This document shows, piece after piece, positions 8,088-17,244 of a stretch of DNA of 64,000 nt. Under the pieces are notes generated by a model, which ran no database searches, had not been told where the DNA came from, and worked only from the letters and a program-made list of their open reading frames with translations. Origin of the DNA: Paenalcaligenes sp052103955 (GTDB lineage: Bacteria > Pseudomonadota > Gammaproteobacteria > Burkholderiales > Burkholderiaceae_B); contig JBQELO010000013.1 in assembly GCA_052103955.1 (NCBI GenBank), positions 1-64,000 on the forward strand, written 5' to 3'. Numbering within the stretch: position 1 is the stretch's first letter; the number at the start of each line of letters is the position of its first letter. A program made the position numbers and the translations under genes.

Positions 8088-9767
8088 TTAATTACGCAAA
8101 CCCAGTAGTGTGTCGAACATGTTTGAGCTCACCTCAATCATGCGTGACGCGGCACGGTACTGTTGCAGGAATTTATCCAAGTTCAGTACTTCTTCGTCTT
8201 CGTTCACACCAGAAATTCGTTGTTGCGACGCATAGTTCTGTTGAATCAAGTTCGCTTGTGCTTTAGCTGCCGTAGCATTTTGCTGTGCTTGTACGGCGAC
8301 CTTGTTCACCAGTTGGCTGTAGGCTTCATTAAAATTCAACGTGCCATTGCCCATCGTGCGCTGTTCTTGCAGTGCTGCTAATTTCAGTGCAATGTCGCCG
8401 TTGGCCGAACCCAATGGGTTGCCATCTTTATCTTTACCAGCAGCAGCTACTTTAGCGGGGTCATCTAACACCAGTTCGATACGACCAGCTGCATTACGTG
8501 TAGGCTGCACCAACCAGTTATCACCCTCTACGGCTGACGCTGCACCATCAAACTTAAATTTCACACCATCAATCTCAAAGCCTGCCTCGGCTTCGGCCGG
8601 TGTGAAGGCTTTGGTGGGGCCATTTGGCAGTGTTTTAACGCTGTACTCACCATTACGGAATTCCACTTGGTAGTCGGAACCTGTGAGTTTGTTGGCATCG
8701 CCCAGCTCAATATTCAAATCGGGCGCGGGTGACGAACCCGACTTATTGCTAGGAATAGGCTTACCCAATTCGATACGGAAGAAATCACCGCCAGCATTAC
8801 CAGCCAAGTCAAAACCTTCAGCATGCACCGCGTTAATCGCGCTGGTAATGCCAATGGCCAATCTGCCCAGATAGTTTTGCGTCGCGTCTAGTGATTCGCT
8901 GCGATATTTCAACAAGCCGCCTAACTGGCCACCCTTAAAGTTGCTGTCTTGCAATTGCACCGTTTTGCCCACGCCGTCTTCAAACGCTGCTGTGTAGGCC
9001 ACGACCACTTTGGATGGATCACTCGTAGAGGTTTGTGCTTGCAACGGGAACACTTGGCTACCGCCCAATAACACCTGCCCATTGCTAAGGGTCAGGTTAA
9101 ACACACCGTCTTGCTCAATGACTTTCACGTCTACCAATTGGTTTAATTCCATCACCAACTGCTCTCGCTGATCCAACAGATCGTTAGGGCTGTGATCAGG
9201 CGTAGCAGCCTTCGCAGCCGTAATCTGCTGGTTCATGTCGTGTATACGTTCCACATAACTATTGACCTGTGAAACGGTAGTGCGTACCTGAGTATTCAGG
9301 TTGTCACGCTGCGCTTGCAATGAGCTTTGTGCGTCATTGAACTGCGTGACTAAACTTTGTGCTCGTCCCAATAGCTCTTGTCTGGCATCGGGATCGCTAG
9401 GACTTGAGGCCACTGCATTCATGGCATCAAAGAAATTTTGTATCGCGGGGCTAATCCCTACCGTACGATCACCAAACAAGTTATTCACTTGCCCAATTTC
9501 AGTACCGTAGGTGATCAGTGCTGCACCAGCACTTTGTGACTGCACCAACTGATTCCATACAAAGGAATCGTACGCGCGCTGCACGGTTACCGCCTGCACG
9601 CCACGCCCCACATAACCCGCCCCTATGTTTTGAGCGCCCGCAGTTTGGGACAATACCGTTTGGCGGTTATAACCTTCAACTTTAGAGTTGCTGATGTTAT
9701 GGCCAGTTATCTGAAGATTTTGCTGGGCATTCTGCAGAGCCGACAAACCGAGGCGGGATAAATTCAT
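8088..9767 (-). CDS. flgK: FlgK, hook-associated protein 1
   Basis: FlgK is the first junction protein on the hook tip. The 559-residue product has the rod/hook N-terminal motif (LSRLGLSALQNAQQNLQ, then HNISNSKVEGYNRQ) and the C-terminal FlgK signature ending 'MIEVSSNMFDTLLGLRN'. Both ends lie in D0/D1. The length is close to the Salmonella protein (553). The start is ATG at 9767. A good candidate FliA promoter lies 64-90 bases upstream, so flgK-flgL probably form a late-class unit even though they follow flgJ directly on the strand. Confidence 0.95.
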   Translation of the reverse strand: MNLSRLGLSALQNAQQNLQITGHNISNSKVEGYNRQTVLSQTAGAQNIGAGYVGRGVQAVTVQRAYDSFVWNQLVQSQSAGAALITYGTEIGQVNNLFGDRTVGISPAIQNFFDAMNAVASSPSDPDARQELLGRAQSLVTQFNDAQSSLQAQRDNLNTQVRTTVSQVNSYVERIHDMNQQITAAKAATPDHSPNDLLDQREQLVMELNQLVDVKVIEQDGVFNLTLSNGQVLLGGSQVFPLQAQTSTSDPSKVVVAYTAAFEDGVGKTVQLQDSNFKGGQLGGLLKYRSESLDATQNYLGRLAIGITSAINAVHAEGFDLAGNAGGDFFRIELGKPIPSNKSGSSPAPDLNIELGDANKLTGSDYQVEFRNGEYSVKTLPNGPTKAFTPAEAEAGFEIDGVKFKFDGAASAVEGDNWLVQPTRNAAGRIELVLDDPAKVAAAGKDKDGNPLGSANGDIALKLAALQEQRTMGNGTLNFNEAYSQLVNKVAVQAQQNATAAKAQANLIQQNYASQQRISGVNEDEEVLNLDKFLQQYRAASRMIEVSSNMFDTLLGLRN

Positions 9768-9830
9768 AACAAATTCCGTTTTTGAGAAAGCGTCACCAAC
9801 TCTGGTAACGCAAACACGATCAATGAGCTA

Positions 9831-9857
9831 TTAACGGGCTGCAACAGCGAATCTTTA
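9831..9857 (-). promoter_or_regulatory. Candidate FliA (sigma-28) promoter of flgK
   Basis: Read on the minus strand: TAAAGATT (9857-9850), an 11-base spacer, then CCCGTTAA (9838-9831). The known sigma-28 consensus is TAAAGTTT-N11-GCCGATAA, so the -35 matches 6/8 and the -10 6/8 with exact spacing. It lies in the only sizeable gap of the flgB-L run, just before flgK, as expected for late genes flgKL. Confidence 0.72.
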
Positions 9858-9864
9858 GGGAAAA

Positions 9865-10824
9865 TTAACGACTTCCCGCGTCAAAATACGCCATGATCTG
9901 TATTAGCTTTTGTGCATAGTTAGGGTCCGTCGCATAGCCCGCATCCTGCACACGTTGTGCCGCCTCTTGTGGCGTGGCCGCTTGCATCACCGACTCGTAA
10001 CGTGGGCTGGTGCTAATCAAACGCGCATAATCGGCTAAGGAGTCCTCGTACGAGTCGTACGCTCTGAACGGCTGTTTTACTTTTTTGTATTCGCCATTTT
10101 CGAATTCAGTGGTCATGATGTGGGCCACTTTCCCTGTCCACCCCTTGCCTGCTTTAATACCAAACAAGTTGTGTGTGCTTTGGCCATTTTCATGCAGAAT
10201 TTCACGCTTACCCCAACCTGACTCTAGGGCAGCCTGACTTAATAGCAGCTTCATGGGAACACCGCTTTTTTCTGCTACGGCTTCAGCCGCCGCATGCATT
10301 TTCCCTACAAAACCACGCACATGCTCAGGCGCACCACGCACGGCCGAATACACCTGATCCAAACTCCCCTTCGCACTAAGCTTGCGAATCAGCGCGCTAA
10401 TAGACGGCGCATCCACCTGACGGGCACTGCCTTGATCTCTATTGGCTATACCTTGCTGCCAATTGTTGCTGTCAGATTGCCCCATGGAGGCTTCGCCGCC
10501 CTGCATTTGACGTATTAGCGCCTCTGCCAAACCTATGCCAGGATTCGCCAACTGCAACGAGAGCTGCTCATCGCCCATGCTTTGCGTCATGCGTACTTGC
10601 TCGCTATCAAACAAGCCATTACCACTGGCATTTGCACGCGCTTGCTTTAACAACTGCTGAATAAATAGTGCCTCAAACTGCTGAGCAATTTTTTGTTGCT
10701 CAGCCGTACTGCCACCATTACCGTCCTGAGCATTGCGCTTCAACTGCGCCAACTGCTCGGCATCAAACATGGAAACGGCTTGCTCAGCACCTGAACCGGG
10801 ACGGGGGTAGTAATGGATACTCAT
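9865..10824 (-). CDS. flgJ: FlgJ, rod cap with peptidoglycan hydrolase domain
   Basis: FlgJ guides rod assembly and opens the peptidoglycan in the periplasm. The 319-residue protein has the N-terminal rod-binding domain (about 40-105, with 'FEALFIQQLLKQAR') and a C-terminal glucosaminidase/muramidase domain (about 170-315). The catalytic Glu is likely E201 in 'AALESGWGKRE', and 'NLFGIKAGKGW' is a family hallmark. It is thus the two-domain type found in Beta- and Gammaproteobacteria, not the truncated form. flgI ends five bases before its ATG. The gap to flgK downstream holds a candidate late promoter. Confidence 0.95.
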   Translation of the reverse strand: MSIHYYPRPGSGAEQAVSMFDAEQLAQLKRNAQDGNGGSTAEQQKIAQQFEALFIQQLLKQARANASGNGLFDSEQVRMTQSMGDEQLSLQLANPGIGLAEALIRQMQGGEASMGQSDSNNWQQGIANRDQGSARQVDAPSISALIRKLSAKGSLDQVYSAVRGAPEHVRGFVGKMHAAAEAVAEKSGVPMKLLLSQAALESGWGKREILHENGQSTHNLFGIKAGKGWTGKVAHIMTTEFENGEYKKVKQPFRAYDSYEDSLADYARLISTSPRYESVMQAATPQEAAQRVQDAGYATDPNYAQKLIQIMAYFDAGSR

Positions 10825-10828
10825 GACA

Positions 10829-11956
10829 TTAAATGACCTCTAAGTCGGCGCGTAAAGCACCCGCACTCTTCAGGTTTTGCAAGATAGACAACAGCTCTTG
10901 CGGGGTAGCACCCAATGCATTCAACGCACGCACCACATCCGCCAAATTGGCGCTGGTGCTCACACGCTGCAATGCCCCGCCGTCCGAACGCATTTCAATA
11001 TCGGTGCGATCAGTAACCACGGTTTGGCCATCAGTAAAGGGCGTATTGGGCTGGTTAACTTCGGCTTGCTTACTGATCACAATGGATAGATTGCCGTAAG
11101 CAATGGCCGCCTCATCAATGGTCACAGTACGGTTCATTACCACCGTGCCAGTACGCGCATTCACCACCACTCGCGCCCTTGCTGGTGGCAAGCTCACACG
11201 CAGGTTTTCCACTTGCGATAAGAAGTTAGCCTGCATTTCTGGCCCCAAAGGTGCCTGCACTTGAATCACGCGCGCATTTAAGGCCGTTGCGATGTTGCTG
11301 CCAAAGTGTCTGTTCAAGGCGGCCACTACGTTTTGAGCCGTGCCAAAGTCAGAGCTATTTAGCTCTAACGAAATTAGCCCATCGCGTATGTATGTTGTAG
11401 GTACATCGCGTTCAACAATGGCACCACTAGGAATAATGCCACCATTGAGTTGGTTCACTTGCACACTGGAACCACCCGCCTCAGCGCCTGCACCACCTAC
11501 AAGCAAGTTACCTTGCGCTAATGCATAAACCTGACCGTTTGCCCCTTTAAGTGGCGTCATCAACAACGTACCGCCACGCAGACTTTTGGCATTCCCCATC
11601 GACGAAACCACCACGTCTACTGACTGCCCAGGTTGAGAAAACGCAGGTAAACGTGCAGTCACCATCACTGCTGCCACGTTTTTCAACTGCATGTTGCTAC
11701 CTTGGGGAATCGTTACCCCCAACTGCGACAGCATATTGGTCAAACTTTGTTGGGTAAAAGGAGCCTGACGCACCTGATCCCCGCTACCATCCAAACCCAC
11801 TACCAGACCGTAACCAATCAATTGGTTATCGCGCACACCTTGGATAGTTGCTAAATCTTTAATGCGATCAGCCGCATGCAAAGGGAACTGCAAACCCAAT
11901 AACACGCTCGCCAATAAAATCCGTAATACCGTTCGTATAGGCATAGTGATACTCAT
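10829..11956 (-). CDS. flgI: FlgI, P-ring protein
   Basis: FlgI forms the flagellar P ring around the rod in the peptidoglycan layer. The ATG at 11956 follows the flgH stop almost directly and gives 375 residues; a second ATG at 11944 would also keep the signal peptide (MPIRTVLRILLASVLLGLQ, cleaved after HAA). The mature protein begins 'DRIKDLATIQGVRDNQLIGYG', a strongly conserved FlgI start, and ends with 'ALGATPQELLSILQNLKSAGAL', which matches the family end. Length is normal. It is part of the flgB-J run. Confidence 0.96.
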   Translation of the reverse strand: MSITMPIRTVLRILLASVLLGLQFPLHAADRIKDLATIQGVRDNQLIGYGLVVGLDGSGDQVRQAPFTQQSLTNMLSQLGVTIPQGSNMQLKNVAAVMVTARLPAFSQPGQSVDVVVSSMGNAKSLRGGTLLMTPLKGANGQVYALAQGNLLVGGAGAEAGGSSVQVNQLNGGIIPSGAIVERDVPTTYIRDGLISLELNSSDFGTAQNVVAALNRHFGSNIATALNARVIQVQAPLGPEMQANFLSQVENLRVSLPPARARVVVNARTGTVVMNRTVTIDEAAIAYGNLSIVISKQAEVNQPNTPFTDGQTVVTDRTDIEMRSDGGALQRVSTSANLADVVRALNALGATPQELLSILQNLKSAGALRADLEVI

Positions 11957-11959
11957 CAA

Positions 11960-12652
11960 TTAGAACGGAGAAATATTCAAGAAGAAACGTTGCAGCCAAC
12001 CCATGGTCTGCACTTCATCCATAACGCCTTTGCTACGGAACTCAATACGCGCATCAGCCACTTGTGTAGAACTGACGGTATTGCTGCCGGAAATAGAACG
12101 TGGGTCCACTACGCCTGAAAAGCGCATGTACTCACTACCTCTATTAATAGCAATCTGTTTTTCCCCTGCAATTTGCAAGTTGCCATTCGGCAAGACACCA
12201 ATCACGGTTGTGGTCAGCGTGCCAGAGAACATATTGTCAGCACGGCTACTACCGGTACCGTTAGCTTGGTTTTTACCTTCCACTTCGAAGTTTTGTCGGG
12301 CACCCAATTCGCTGGGCAAAATGGAAGGATCTGCACCAAAATTTAACCCGCCACTGGAGTTACGATTGGTGCTAGTAGACACGTTTTTCGCCGCATTCGT
12401 ACGCTCTTGAATGACGATGGTCACGATATCGCCAACGTTACGAGGCCTACGATCTTCAAACAGCGGGTAGTTACCATAGGCACTGGGCTGATAAATAGAA
12501 CCATTCGCCACAACCTCAGGTAAGATTTGTGCGGGTGGTTGCGCCGTTAAGGGCCCCGTCACCACAGCCTCTGGAGGCACCAAAGCGCAGCCTTGTATTA
12601 GCACTATGGCGGCTGCCATGGCTACAAAAAGACTACGCATCATCACTTTCAT
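11960..12652 (-). CDS. flgH: FlgH, L-ring lipoprotein
   Basis: FlgH forms the outer-membrane L ring. The start is set at the ATG at 12652 (230 residues); a GTG at 12673 would add seven residues and neither has a strong ribosome site, so the start is uncertain. The signal ends in a lipobox (VLIQGC), so the protein is a lipoprotein, as FlgH is. The mature part has 'LFEDRRPRNVGDIVTIVIQE', a FlgH hallmark, and ends with 'MGWLQRFFLNISPF'. It sits between flgG and flgI. Confidence 0.95.
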   Translation of the reverse strand: MKVMMRSLFVAMAAAIVLIQGCALVPPEAVVTGPLTAQPPAQILPEVVANGSIYQPSAYGNYPLFEDRRPRNVGDIVTIVIQERTNAAKNVSTSTNRNSSGGLNFGADPSILPSELGARQNFEVEGKNQANGTGSSRADNMFSGTLTTTVIGVLPNGNLQIAGEKQIAINRGSEYMRFSGVVDPRSISGSNTVSSTQVADARIEFRSKGVMDEVQTMGWLQRFFLNISPF

Positions 12653-12681
12653 TGCTACCACGCTGTTATCCACTTGGCTGA

Positions 12682-13467
12682 TTACAATTGCGCTAAACGT
12701 GCCAGCATCTGATCAGATGTCTGCACAGCTTTACTGTTCATTTCGTAGGAACGCTGAGCAATGATCATATTGACCAATTCTTCAGCCACGTTCACGTTCG
12801 AGGTTTCGGTATAGTTCTGACGCACAATACCGGCCCCGTCCAAACCCGGCTGCAAGAAGTTAGCGGCACCTGAAGAGTCCGTTTCTACATACAGGTTTTC
12901 ACCCATGCTTTGCAAACCACCGGGGTTCGCAAACGTAGTCAACTGCAACTGCCCTACTTCAACGCTGGTTCCTACCGCACCGGGTTGCGTCACCGATACC
13001 GTTCCGTCTCTACCAATAGAGATTTCCAACGCGTTGTCGGGGATATTAATGGGGGGTTGAATGGGGTAACCGCCCGCTGTCGTTAACTGCCCGTTTTGGT
13101 CCATTTGCAATGTGCCAGCACGTGTGTAGGCAAACGTGCCATCAGGCATTTCCACCTGCAAAAAACCTCGCCCTTCAATAGCCACATCCATGGTGCCACC
13201 AGTGTGACGCAAATCACCTTGAGTATGAATACGCTCGGTAGACACAGTGCGTACCCCTGTACCCAATTGCAAACCCGTAGGCAACTGGTTTGCTGCACCC
13301 ACTTGGGCCCCCGGTTGACGTATAGTTTGGTACATCAAGTCTTCAAATACTGCGCGGCCACGCTTAAAGCCTGCCGTGTTCACGTTTGCCAGGTTATTGG
13401 AAATAACATCCATACCTGTTTGTTGGGCTTCTAAGCCTGTTTTGGCAATCCAGAGAGATCGAATCAT
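12682..13467 (-). CDS. flgG: FlgG, distal rod protein
   Basis: FlgG builds the distal part of the flagellar rod. The protein has 261 residues (standard 260). The N-terminal motif 'SLWIAKTGLEAQQTGMDVISNNLANVNTAGFKRG' is the family hallmark (residues 4-37), and the C-terminal end carries 'VNMIIAQRSYEMNSKAVQTSD' for the D0 coiled coil. Start ATG at 13467. The gap of 34 bases to flgF is short, so they are cotranscribed. Confidence 0.96.
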   Translation of the reverse strand: MIRSLWIAKTGLEAQQTGMDVISNNLANVNTAGFKRGRAVFEDLMYQTIRQPGAQVGAANQLPTGLQLGTGVRTVSTERIHTQGDLRHTGGTMDVAIEGRGFLQVEMPDGTFAYTRAGTLQMDQNGQLTTAGGYPIQPPINIPDNALEISIGRDGTVSVTQPGAVGTSVEVGQLQLTTFANPGGLQSMGENLYVETDSSGAANFLQPGLDGAGIVRQNYTETSNVNVAEELVNMIIAQRSYEMNSKAVQTSDQMLARLAQL

Positions 13468-13501
13468 TTTGTATTCCTCACATGCATCATGCGTGCATGG
13501 C

Positions 13502-14248
13502 TTAACCGTTCATGGACAGAATGGAGTTCGCCCGTTCTGCATTGGTATTGGCGTCTTGCAGAACCTTCATCTGCATCTCAAAGCGACGGGCATTATTAAT
13601 CATGCCCACCATGGCTTCTGCCGCACTGACATTACTTTTTTCCACAAAACCAGATACCACCTTGACGCTTTCATCCATAGGCTGCGCTTGCCCTGCAGGC
13701 AGTCGGAACAACCCATCATCGCCACGTAGCAGACTTTGTGGATCAGGGTTCACCAGTTTCAACTGCCCCAATACCTGAATATCCTTAGGACTATCTCCAG
13801 CACCCAATGCCGTGATCTGCCCATCCGAGGAAAAGGTCAATACCGCCCTATCAGGAACCTCGATGGGGGCTCCATCAGCAGACAATACAAATTGCCCACG
13901 ACGGTTCACCAACATGTTGTCTTGGTCTATAGAGAAGTCACCTGCGCGCGTGTAGGCTTCACCCTCGGGGGTTTGCACCGCAAACCAACCTTGATCCGCG
14001 ATGGCAATATCCAACGGATTACCAGTTTCGCTTAATGGGCCAGCTTGCATGCGACTACCGGGCGTTACCGTAACAGTAGACACGCGTGTAGGCAGTGCAG
14101 GTGCACCCTGTACCGGCACGGCTCGCTGCAACGCTAACTGCTCTCTAAAGCCAGAAGTATTGATGTTTGCCAAGTTGTTGCTCAGCGCAGACTGCTGCTC
14201 TAGCAGTCGTTGAGCACCATTCATGGCTGTGTAGATCATCCTATCCAT
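13502..14248 (-). CDS. flgF: FlgF, proximal rod protein
   Basis: FlgF is a proximal-rod subunit. The 248-residue product has the rod/hook N-terminus (MDRMIYTAMNGAQRLLEQQ, then 'NNLANINTSGFREQ') and the C-terminal 'EAMVGMINNARRFEMQMKVLQ'. Length matches the family (about 250). Compared with FlgG it is shorter in the middle domain, and its position between flgE and flgG is the conserved order. Confidence 0.95.
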   Translation of the reverse strand: MDRMIYTAMNGAQRLLEQQSALSNNLANINTSGFREQLALQRAVPVQGAPALPTRVSTVTVTPGSRMQAGPLSETGNPLDIAIADQGWFAVQTPEGEAYTRAGDFSIDQDNMLVNRRGQFVLSADGAPIEVPDRAVLTFSSDGQITALGAGDSPKDIQVLGQLKLVNPDPQSLLRGDDGLFRLPAGQAQPMDESVKVVSGFVEKSNVSAAEAMVGMINNARRFEMQMKVLQDANTNAERANSILSMNG

Positions 14249-14258
14249 GACTCAAGCC

Positions 14259-15494
14259 TTAGCGCATGGTGATCAGTGTTTGCAACACCTGATCCTGCGT
14301 TTTAATGGTTTGCGCGTTAGCTTGGTAAGTACGTTGGGCAATGATCATGTTGACCAGTTCTTGACCCATATCTACGTTGGACTCTTCCACCGACTGACCA
14401 CGCACCACAGCCATACCGTTCTCGCCAGGTCTACCTAAAATAGGTTGGCCAGAGGTTGCTGTTTCCGCCCAGACATTACCGCCTAAAGGCTGCAAACCTT
14501 GCATGTTGTAGAAGTCAGCCAATACCAAGGTACCCATAGTTTGGGTTTGACCGTTGGTATAGTTAGCCACAATGCTGCCATCGGTAGCGATGGACATACT
14601 GGCGTACTCACCCATTTTGTAGCCGTCTTGATCTGGCGTCGCGGCAAATGGGCCACCCAATTGGGTAGAGCCAGCGTATGACAAGGAAACCGTTAAGTTT
14701 TCAGCTGGTGAATTTCCACCATCCACAGGTAGGGTCAGACTGACCGCTGCGGTAGGGCTAACAAGCTCACCCGCCTTATTAAAGGTTAGCGTTTCGCTGA
14801 TAGGAGTGTGGTTCGCGGGATCGGGATCAGACTCGTCCTTCAACTGCTTACCGTTCATGAAGTACTGCACTTCCCATGTGGATTCGCCATTTACTGCGTC
14901 ACGTTTGATGAAGTACTGCGTCACCTGATGGGCATTACCCAAGGAGTCGTATACGTTGTATGGGAAAGAGCTGGTGTAGGTATCGGGATTGGCAGGATCA
15001 ACTGTAGTTGTTGTCGCTGGCACAACCTTCGCATTGGAGTCCAAGTTAGCACGCAAGCTCATGTTGCTGGTTGCTTTAGGAGCAATGTTGCCAGTAGGAA
15101 TACGAATAGGCTGTGGATCCGTAGAGCCCGGTAAGTAGCCAGTTAAACGGTGGCCTTGAGAGTTAGTCAAAAACAGATTTTTATCGGGTGAAAACTGGCC
15201 ATTACGTGAGTACACCACAGCACCACTTTGATCCTGCAATCGGAATAACCCTTTCTCGCCATCAATGGCCATATCAAACTGGTTACCCGTAATGGATACG
15301 GTACCAATGGTGAAGCGTTGGTTTACCCCCGCCACACTCACACCCAAACCCACACGGGAGCTTGCGTATACGTCGGCAAACTGAATATTTGAAGATTTGT
15401 AGCCCACCGTGGACGAGTTAGCAATGTTATTACCAATCACATCCAAATTCTGCGAAGCCGCATTCAACCCGCTTAAACCTTGTCCAAAACCCAT
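14259..15494 (-). CDS. flgE: FlgE, hook protein
   Basis: FlgE polymerises into the universal-joint hook. The 411-residue protein has the N-terminal motif 'GLSGLNAASQNLDVIGNNIANSSTVGYKSS' (about 6-36) and ends with 'ELVNMIIAQRTYQANAQTIKTQDQVLQTL', typical of hook proteins (landmarks split by function: D0 at both ends). The central D1/D2 region is Thr/Asn/Pro-rich. Length is close to Salmonella FlgE (403). It follows flgD, the hook cap. Confidence 0.96.
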   Translation of the reverse strand: MGFGQGLSGLNAASQNLDVIGNNIANSSTVGYKSSNIQFADVYASSRVGLGVSVAGVNQRFTIGTVSITGNQFDMAIDGEKGLFRLQDQSGAVVYSRNGQFSPDKNLFLTNSQGHRLTGYLPGSTDPQPIRIPTGNIAPKATSNMSLRANLDSNAKVVPATTTTVDPANPDTYTSSFPYNVYDSLGNAHQVTQYFIKRDAVNGESTWEVQYFMNGKQLKDESDPDPANHTPISETLTFNKAGELVSPTAAVSLTLPVDGGNSPAENLTVSLSYAGSTQLGGPFAATPDQDGYKMGEYASMSIATDGSIVANYTNGQTQTMGTLVLADFYNMQGLQPLGGNVWAETATSGQPILGRPGENGMAVVRGQSVEESNVDMGQELVNMIIAQRTYQANAQTIKTQDQVLQTLITMR

Positions 15495-15548
15495 GATTTT
15501 TCTCGCTTAAATCCGTTTGAATTCCTCACCCATAAACTGGGTGAAGCC

Positions 15549-16238
15549 TTACATAATCTTGCGTATATCCAATAGTGAATACGTACCCGCCAAGCCCAAA
15601 TCCAACAACAAGCCTTTAGTGCTGTACGACACGCTACCCACTTTGCCTGAGGTCAACATCTCGGCATTAACCGCTTTACCCTCTGTATCCAGCGCTTCTA
15701 CTTTGGTGGTGTAAGCGCCATCGGGAACCGGGTTACCTGCATCGTCTAGGCCGTCCCACTGCACGTCGTGCACACCTAACTTCATGTCTTCCAACTCAAG
15801 CTGGCGTACAACCCGGCCTGCTTGATCGGTAATGGATACCACCACTCGATGTGCTGGTGCCGCCAAGTCCACACCAAAACCCGTTGTAGACTTAATACTG
15901 CTGTCTTCTGGGTCGGTGCCTACTTTGACCTTGTTACCCGGCACCAATACATTTTTGCCAATTAGCGATGCAGCCTGCATAGACTGGGACACATCTAACT
16001 GCCCTGACACCGCCAGCAAGGTATTGTTTAAATCTTGAATCCCCTGCACCGTAGACATTTGCGCAATTTGGCTAGTGACTTGGGCGTTATCCATAGGGTT
16101 CATAGGATCTTGGTTTTGCATTTGCGTAATCAGCAAAGTCAAAAACCTGTCCTGTGTTTCTGCCATCAGACTGTTATTTTGCTGACGTGCATAATTCATT
16201 GGGTTGGCAGCCGCATCTGTGCCATTAACAGTAGTCAT
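15549..16238 (-). CDS. flgD: FlgD, hook cap / scaffold
   Basis: FlgD is the temporary hook cap needed to polymerise FlgE. The 229-residue product has the N-terminal export/cap motif 'DRFLTLLITQMQNQDPMNPMDNAQ' (residues about 31-54, shown as a landmark) and a C-terminal tudor/FnIII-like beta domain with 'WDGLDDAGNPVPDGAYT', a FlgD hallmark. Length and place between flgC and flgE are normal. Confidence 0.95.
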   Translation of the reverse strand: MTTVNGTDAAANPMNYARQQNNSLMAETQDRFLTLLITQMQNQDPMNPMDNAQVTSQIAQMSTVQGIQDLNNTLLAVSGQLDVSQSMQAASLIGKNVLVPGNKVKVGTDPEDSSIKSTTGFGVDLAAPAHRVVVSITDQAGRVVRQLELEDMKLGVHDVQWDGLDDAGNPVPDGAYTTKVEALDTEGKAVNAEMLTSGKVGSVSYSTKGLLLDLGLAGTYSLLDIRKIM

Positions 16239-16249
16239 TTACGTTCCTT

Positions 16250-16657
16250 TTACTGGCCTAAGCTCAACGTACGCATCATCAAGTTTTTAGAGGTATTCAC
16301 TACCTCTACGTTGGCTTGATACGAACGCGATGCCGAAATCATATTGACGGTTTCAGCCACTACATCTACGTTGGGCATAGCGACATACCCTTGATCATTT
16401 GCCAAGGGGTGATGAGGGTCATACTGCATACGTGCTGGCGCGTTGCTTTCCACAACAGAGGCCACCTTTACACCACCCACGGCGGTTTGTGGACTCAGTG
16501 GCGCTACTTGAAACACCACTTGGCGCGCTTTATAAGGCAAGCCATCAGGGCCTGCGACGCTATCAGCGTTAGCTATATTGCTAGCGGTCACGTTCATTCG
16601 CTGGGACTGGGCATTAAGCGCCGATCCAGCAATCTGGAAAATACTGAAATTACTCAT
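16250..16657 (-). CDS. flgC: FlgC, proximal rod protein
   Basis: FlgC is a small rod subunit of 135 residues (standard about 134). It has the N-terminal 'AGSALNAQSQRMNVTASNIAN' motif, the central 'YKARQVVFQ', and the C-terminal 'NVDVVAETVNMISASRSYQANVEVVN' of the D0 helix. It starts nine bases after flgB and is followed closely by flgD. Confidence 0.95.
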   Translation of the reverse strand: MSNFSIFQIAGSALNAQSQRMNVTASNIANADSVAGPDGLPYKARQVVFQVAPLSPQTAVGGVKVASVVESNAPARMQYDPHHPLANDQGYVAMPNVDVVAETVNMISASRSYQANVEVVNTSKNLMMRTLSLGQ

Positions 16658-16665
16658 GGATCACC

Positions 16666-17073
16666 TTATTGCTGCAACGCAGCCATCAACCCTTTGATGC
16701 GCTGAGACAAAATAGTCAGCGAGCTTTGGTAGTGCATACTGTTATCGGCAAACGCCATACGCTCTACATCCATCTCTACCGTGTTGCCATCTAAGCTGGG
16801 CTGCAACGGTTGGCGATACAGCAGATCGGTTTGCAGTGCGTTGGAACCGGCACCCGAAATATGGCGTGCTGATGTCATATCTAATTTGACGGCTGGCAAA
16901 TTCATGCTGTTACCCATGGCTTGCTGTAACGCTTGGCTGAAATCAATATCACGCGCTTTGTAATGTGGCGTGTCGGCATTCGCTATATTGGCCGCCAGCA
17001 CTTCTTGACGCTGTTGGCGCAAACTTACTGCCGTTTTGTAAAAACTGAAATCCTCACCGATACGGTCGATCAT
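16666..17073 (-). CDS. flgB: FlgB, proximal rod protein
   Basis: FlgB is the first rod subunit and the first gene of the minus-strand flg run. It has 135 residues, with 'RQQRQEVLAANIANADTPHYKARDIDF' near 19-45 as the family hallmark and a C-terminal helix ('SMHYQSSLTILSQRIKGL'). The 171-base space to the divergent flgA must hold the promoter of the operon. I do not see a sigma-28 site there, which fits a FlhDC-dependent middle-class promoter, but I cannot place an FlhDC box with confidence. Confidence 0.95.
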   Translation of the reverse strand: MIDRIGEDFSFYKTAVSLRQQRQEVLAANIANADTPHYKARDIDFSQALQQAMGNSMNLPAVKLDMTSARHISGAGSNALQTDLLYRQPLQPSLDGNTVEMDVERMAFADNSMHYQSSLTILSQRIKGLMAALQQ

Positions 17074-17244
17074 GTTGTATACCTTTGTCTTGCGTTTCCA
17101 TTACAGAAACCAGCAGGCAGCAGCCATTTGCCACCGAATGCCATAATGGTAGCCGCGCACCTCGCTCTACAAAGTAGGAAATAAGACAGTATTTCTTTGC
17201 TAGTTCAGTTCTTGATGCCGTATTGCACTGACTACAATGCTGTT

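Noticed and set aside
17074..17244. FlhDC box between flgB and flgA
   Set aside because: Some AATGCC/TGGTAG symmetry is visible, but it does not match the known FlhD4C2 consensus well enough to call.
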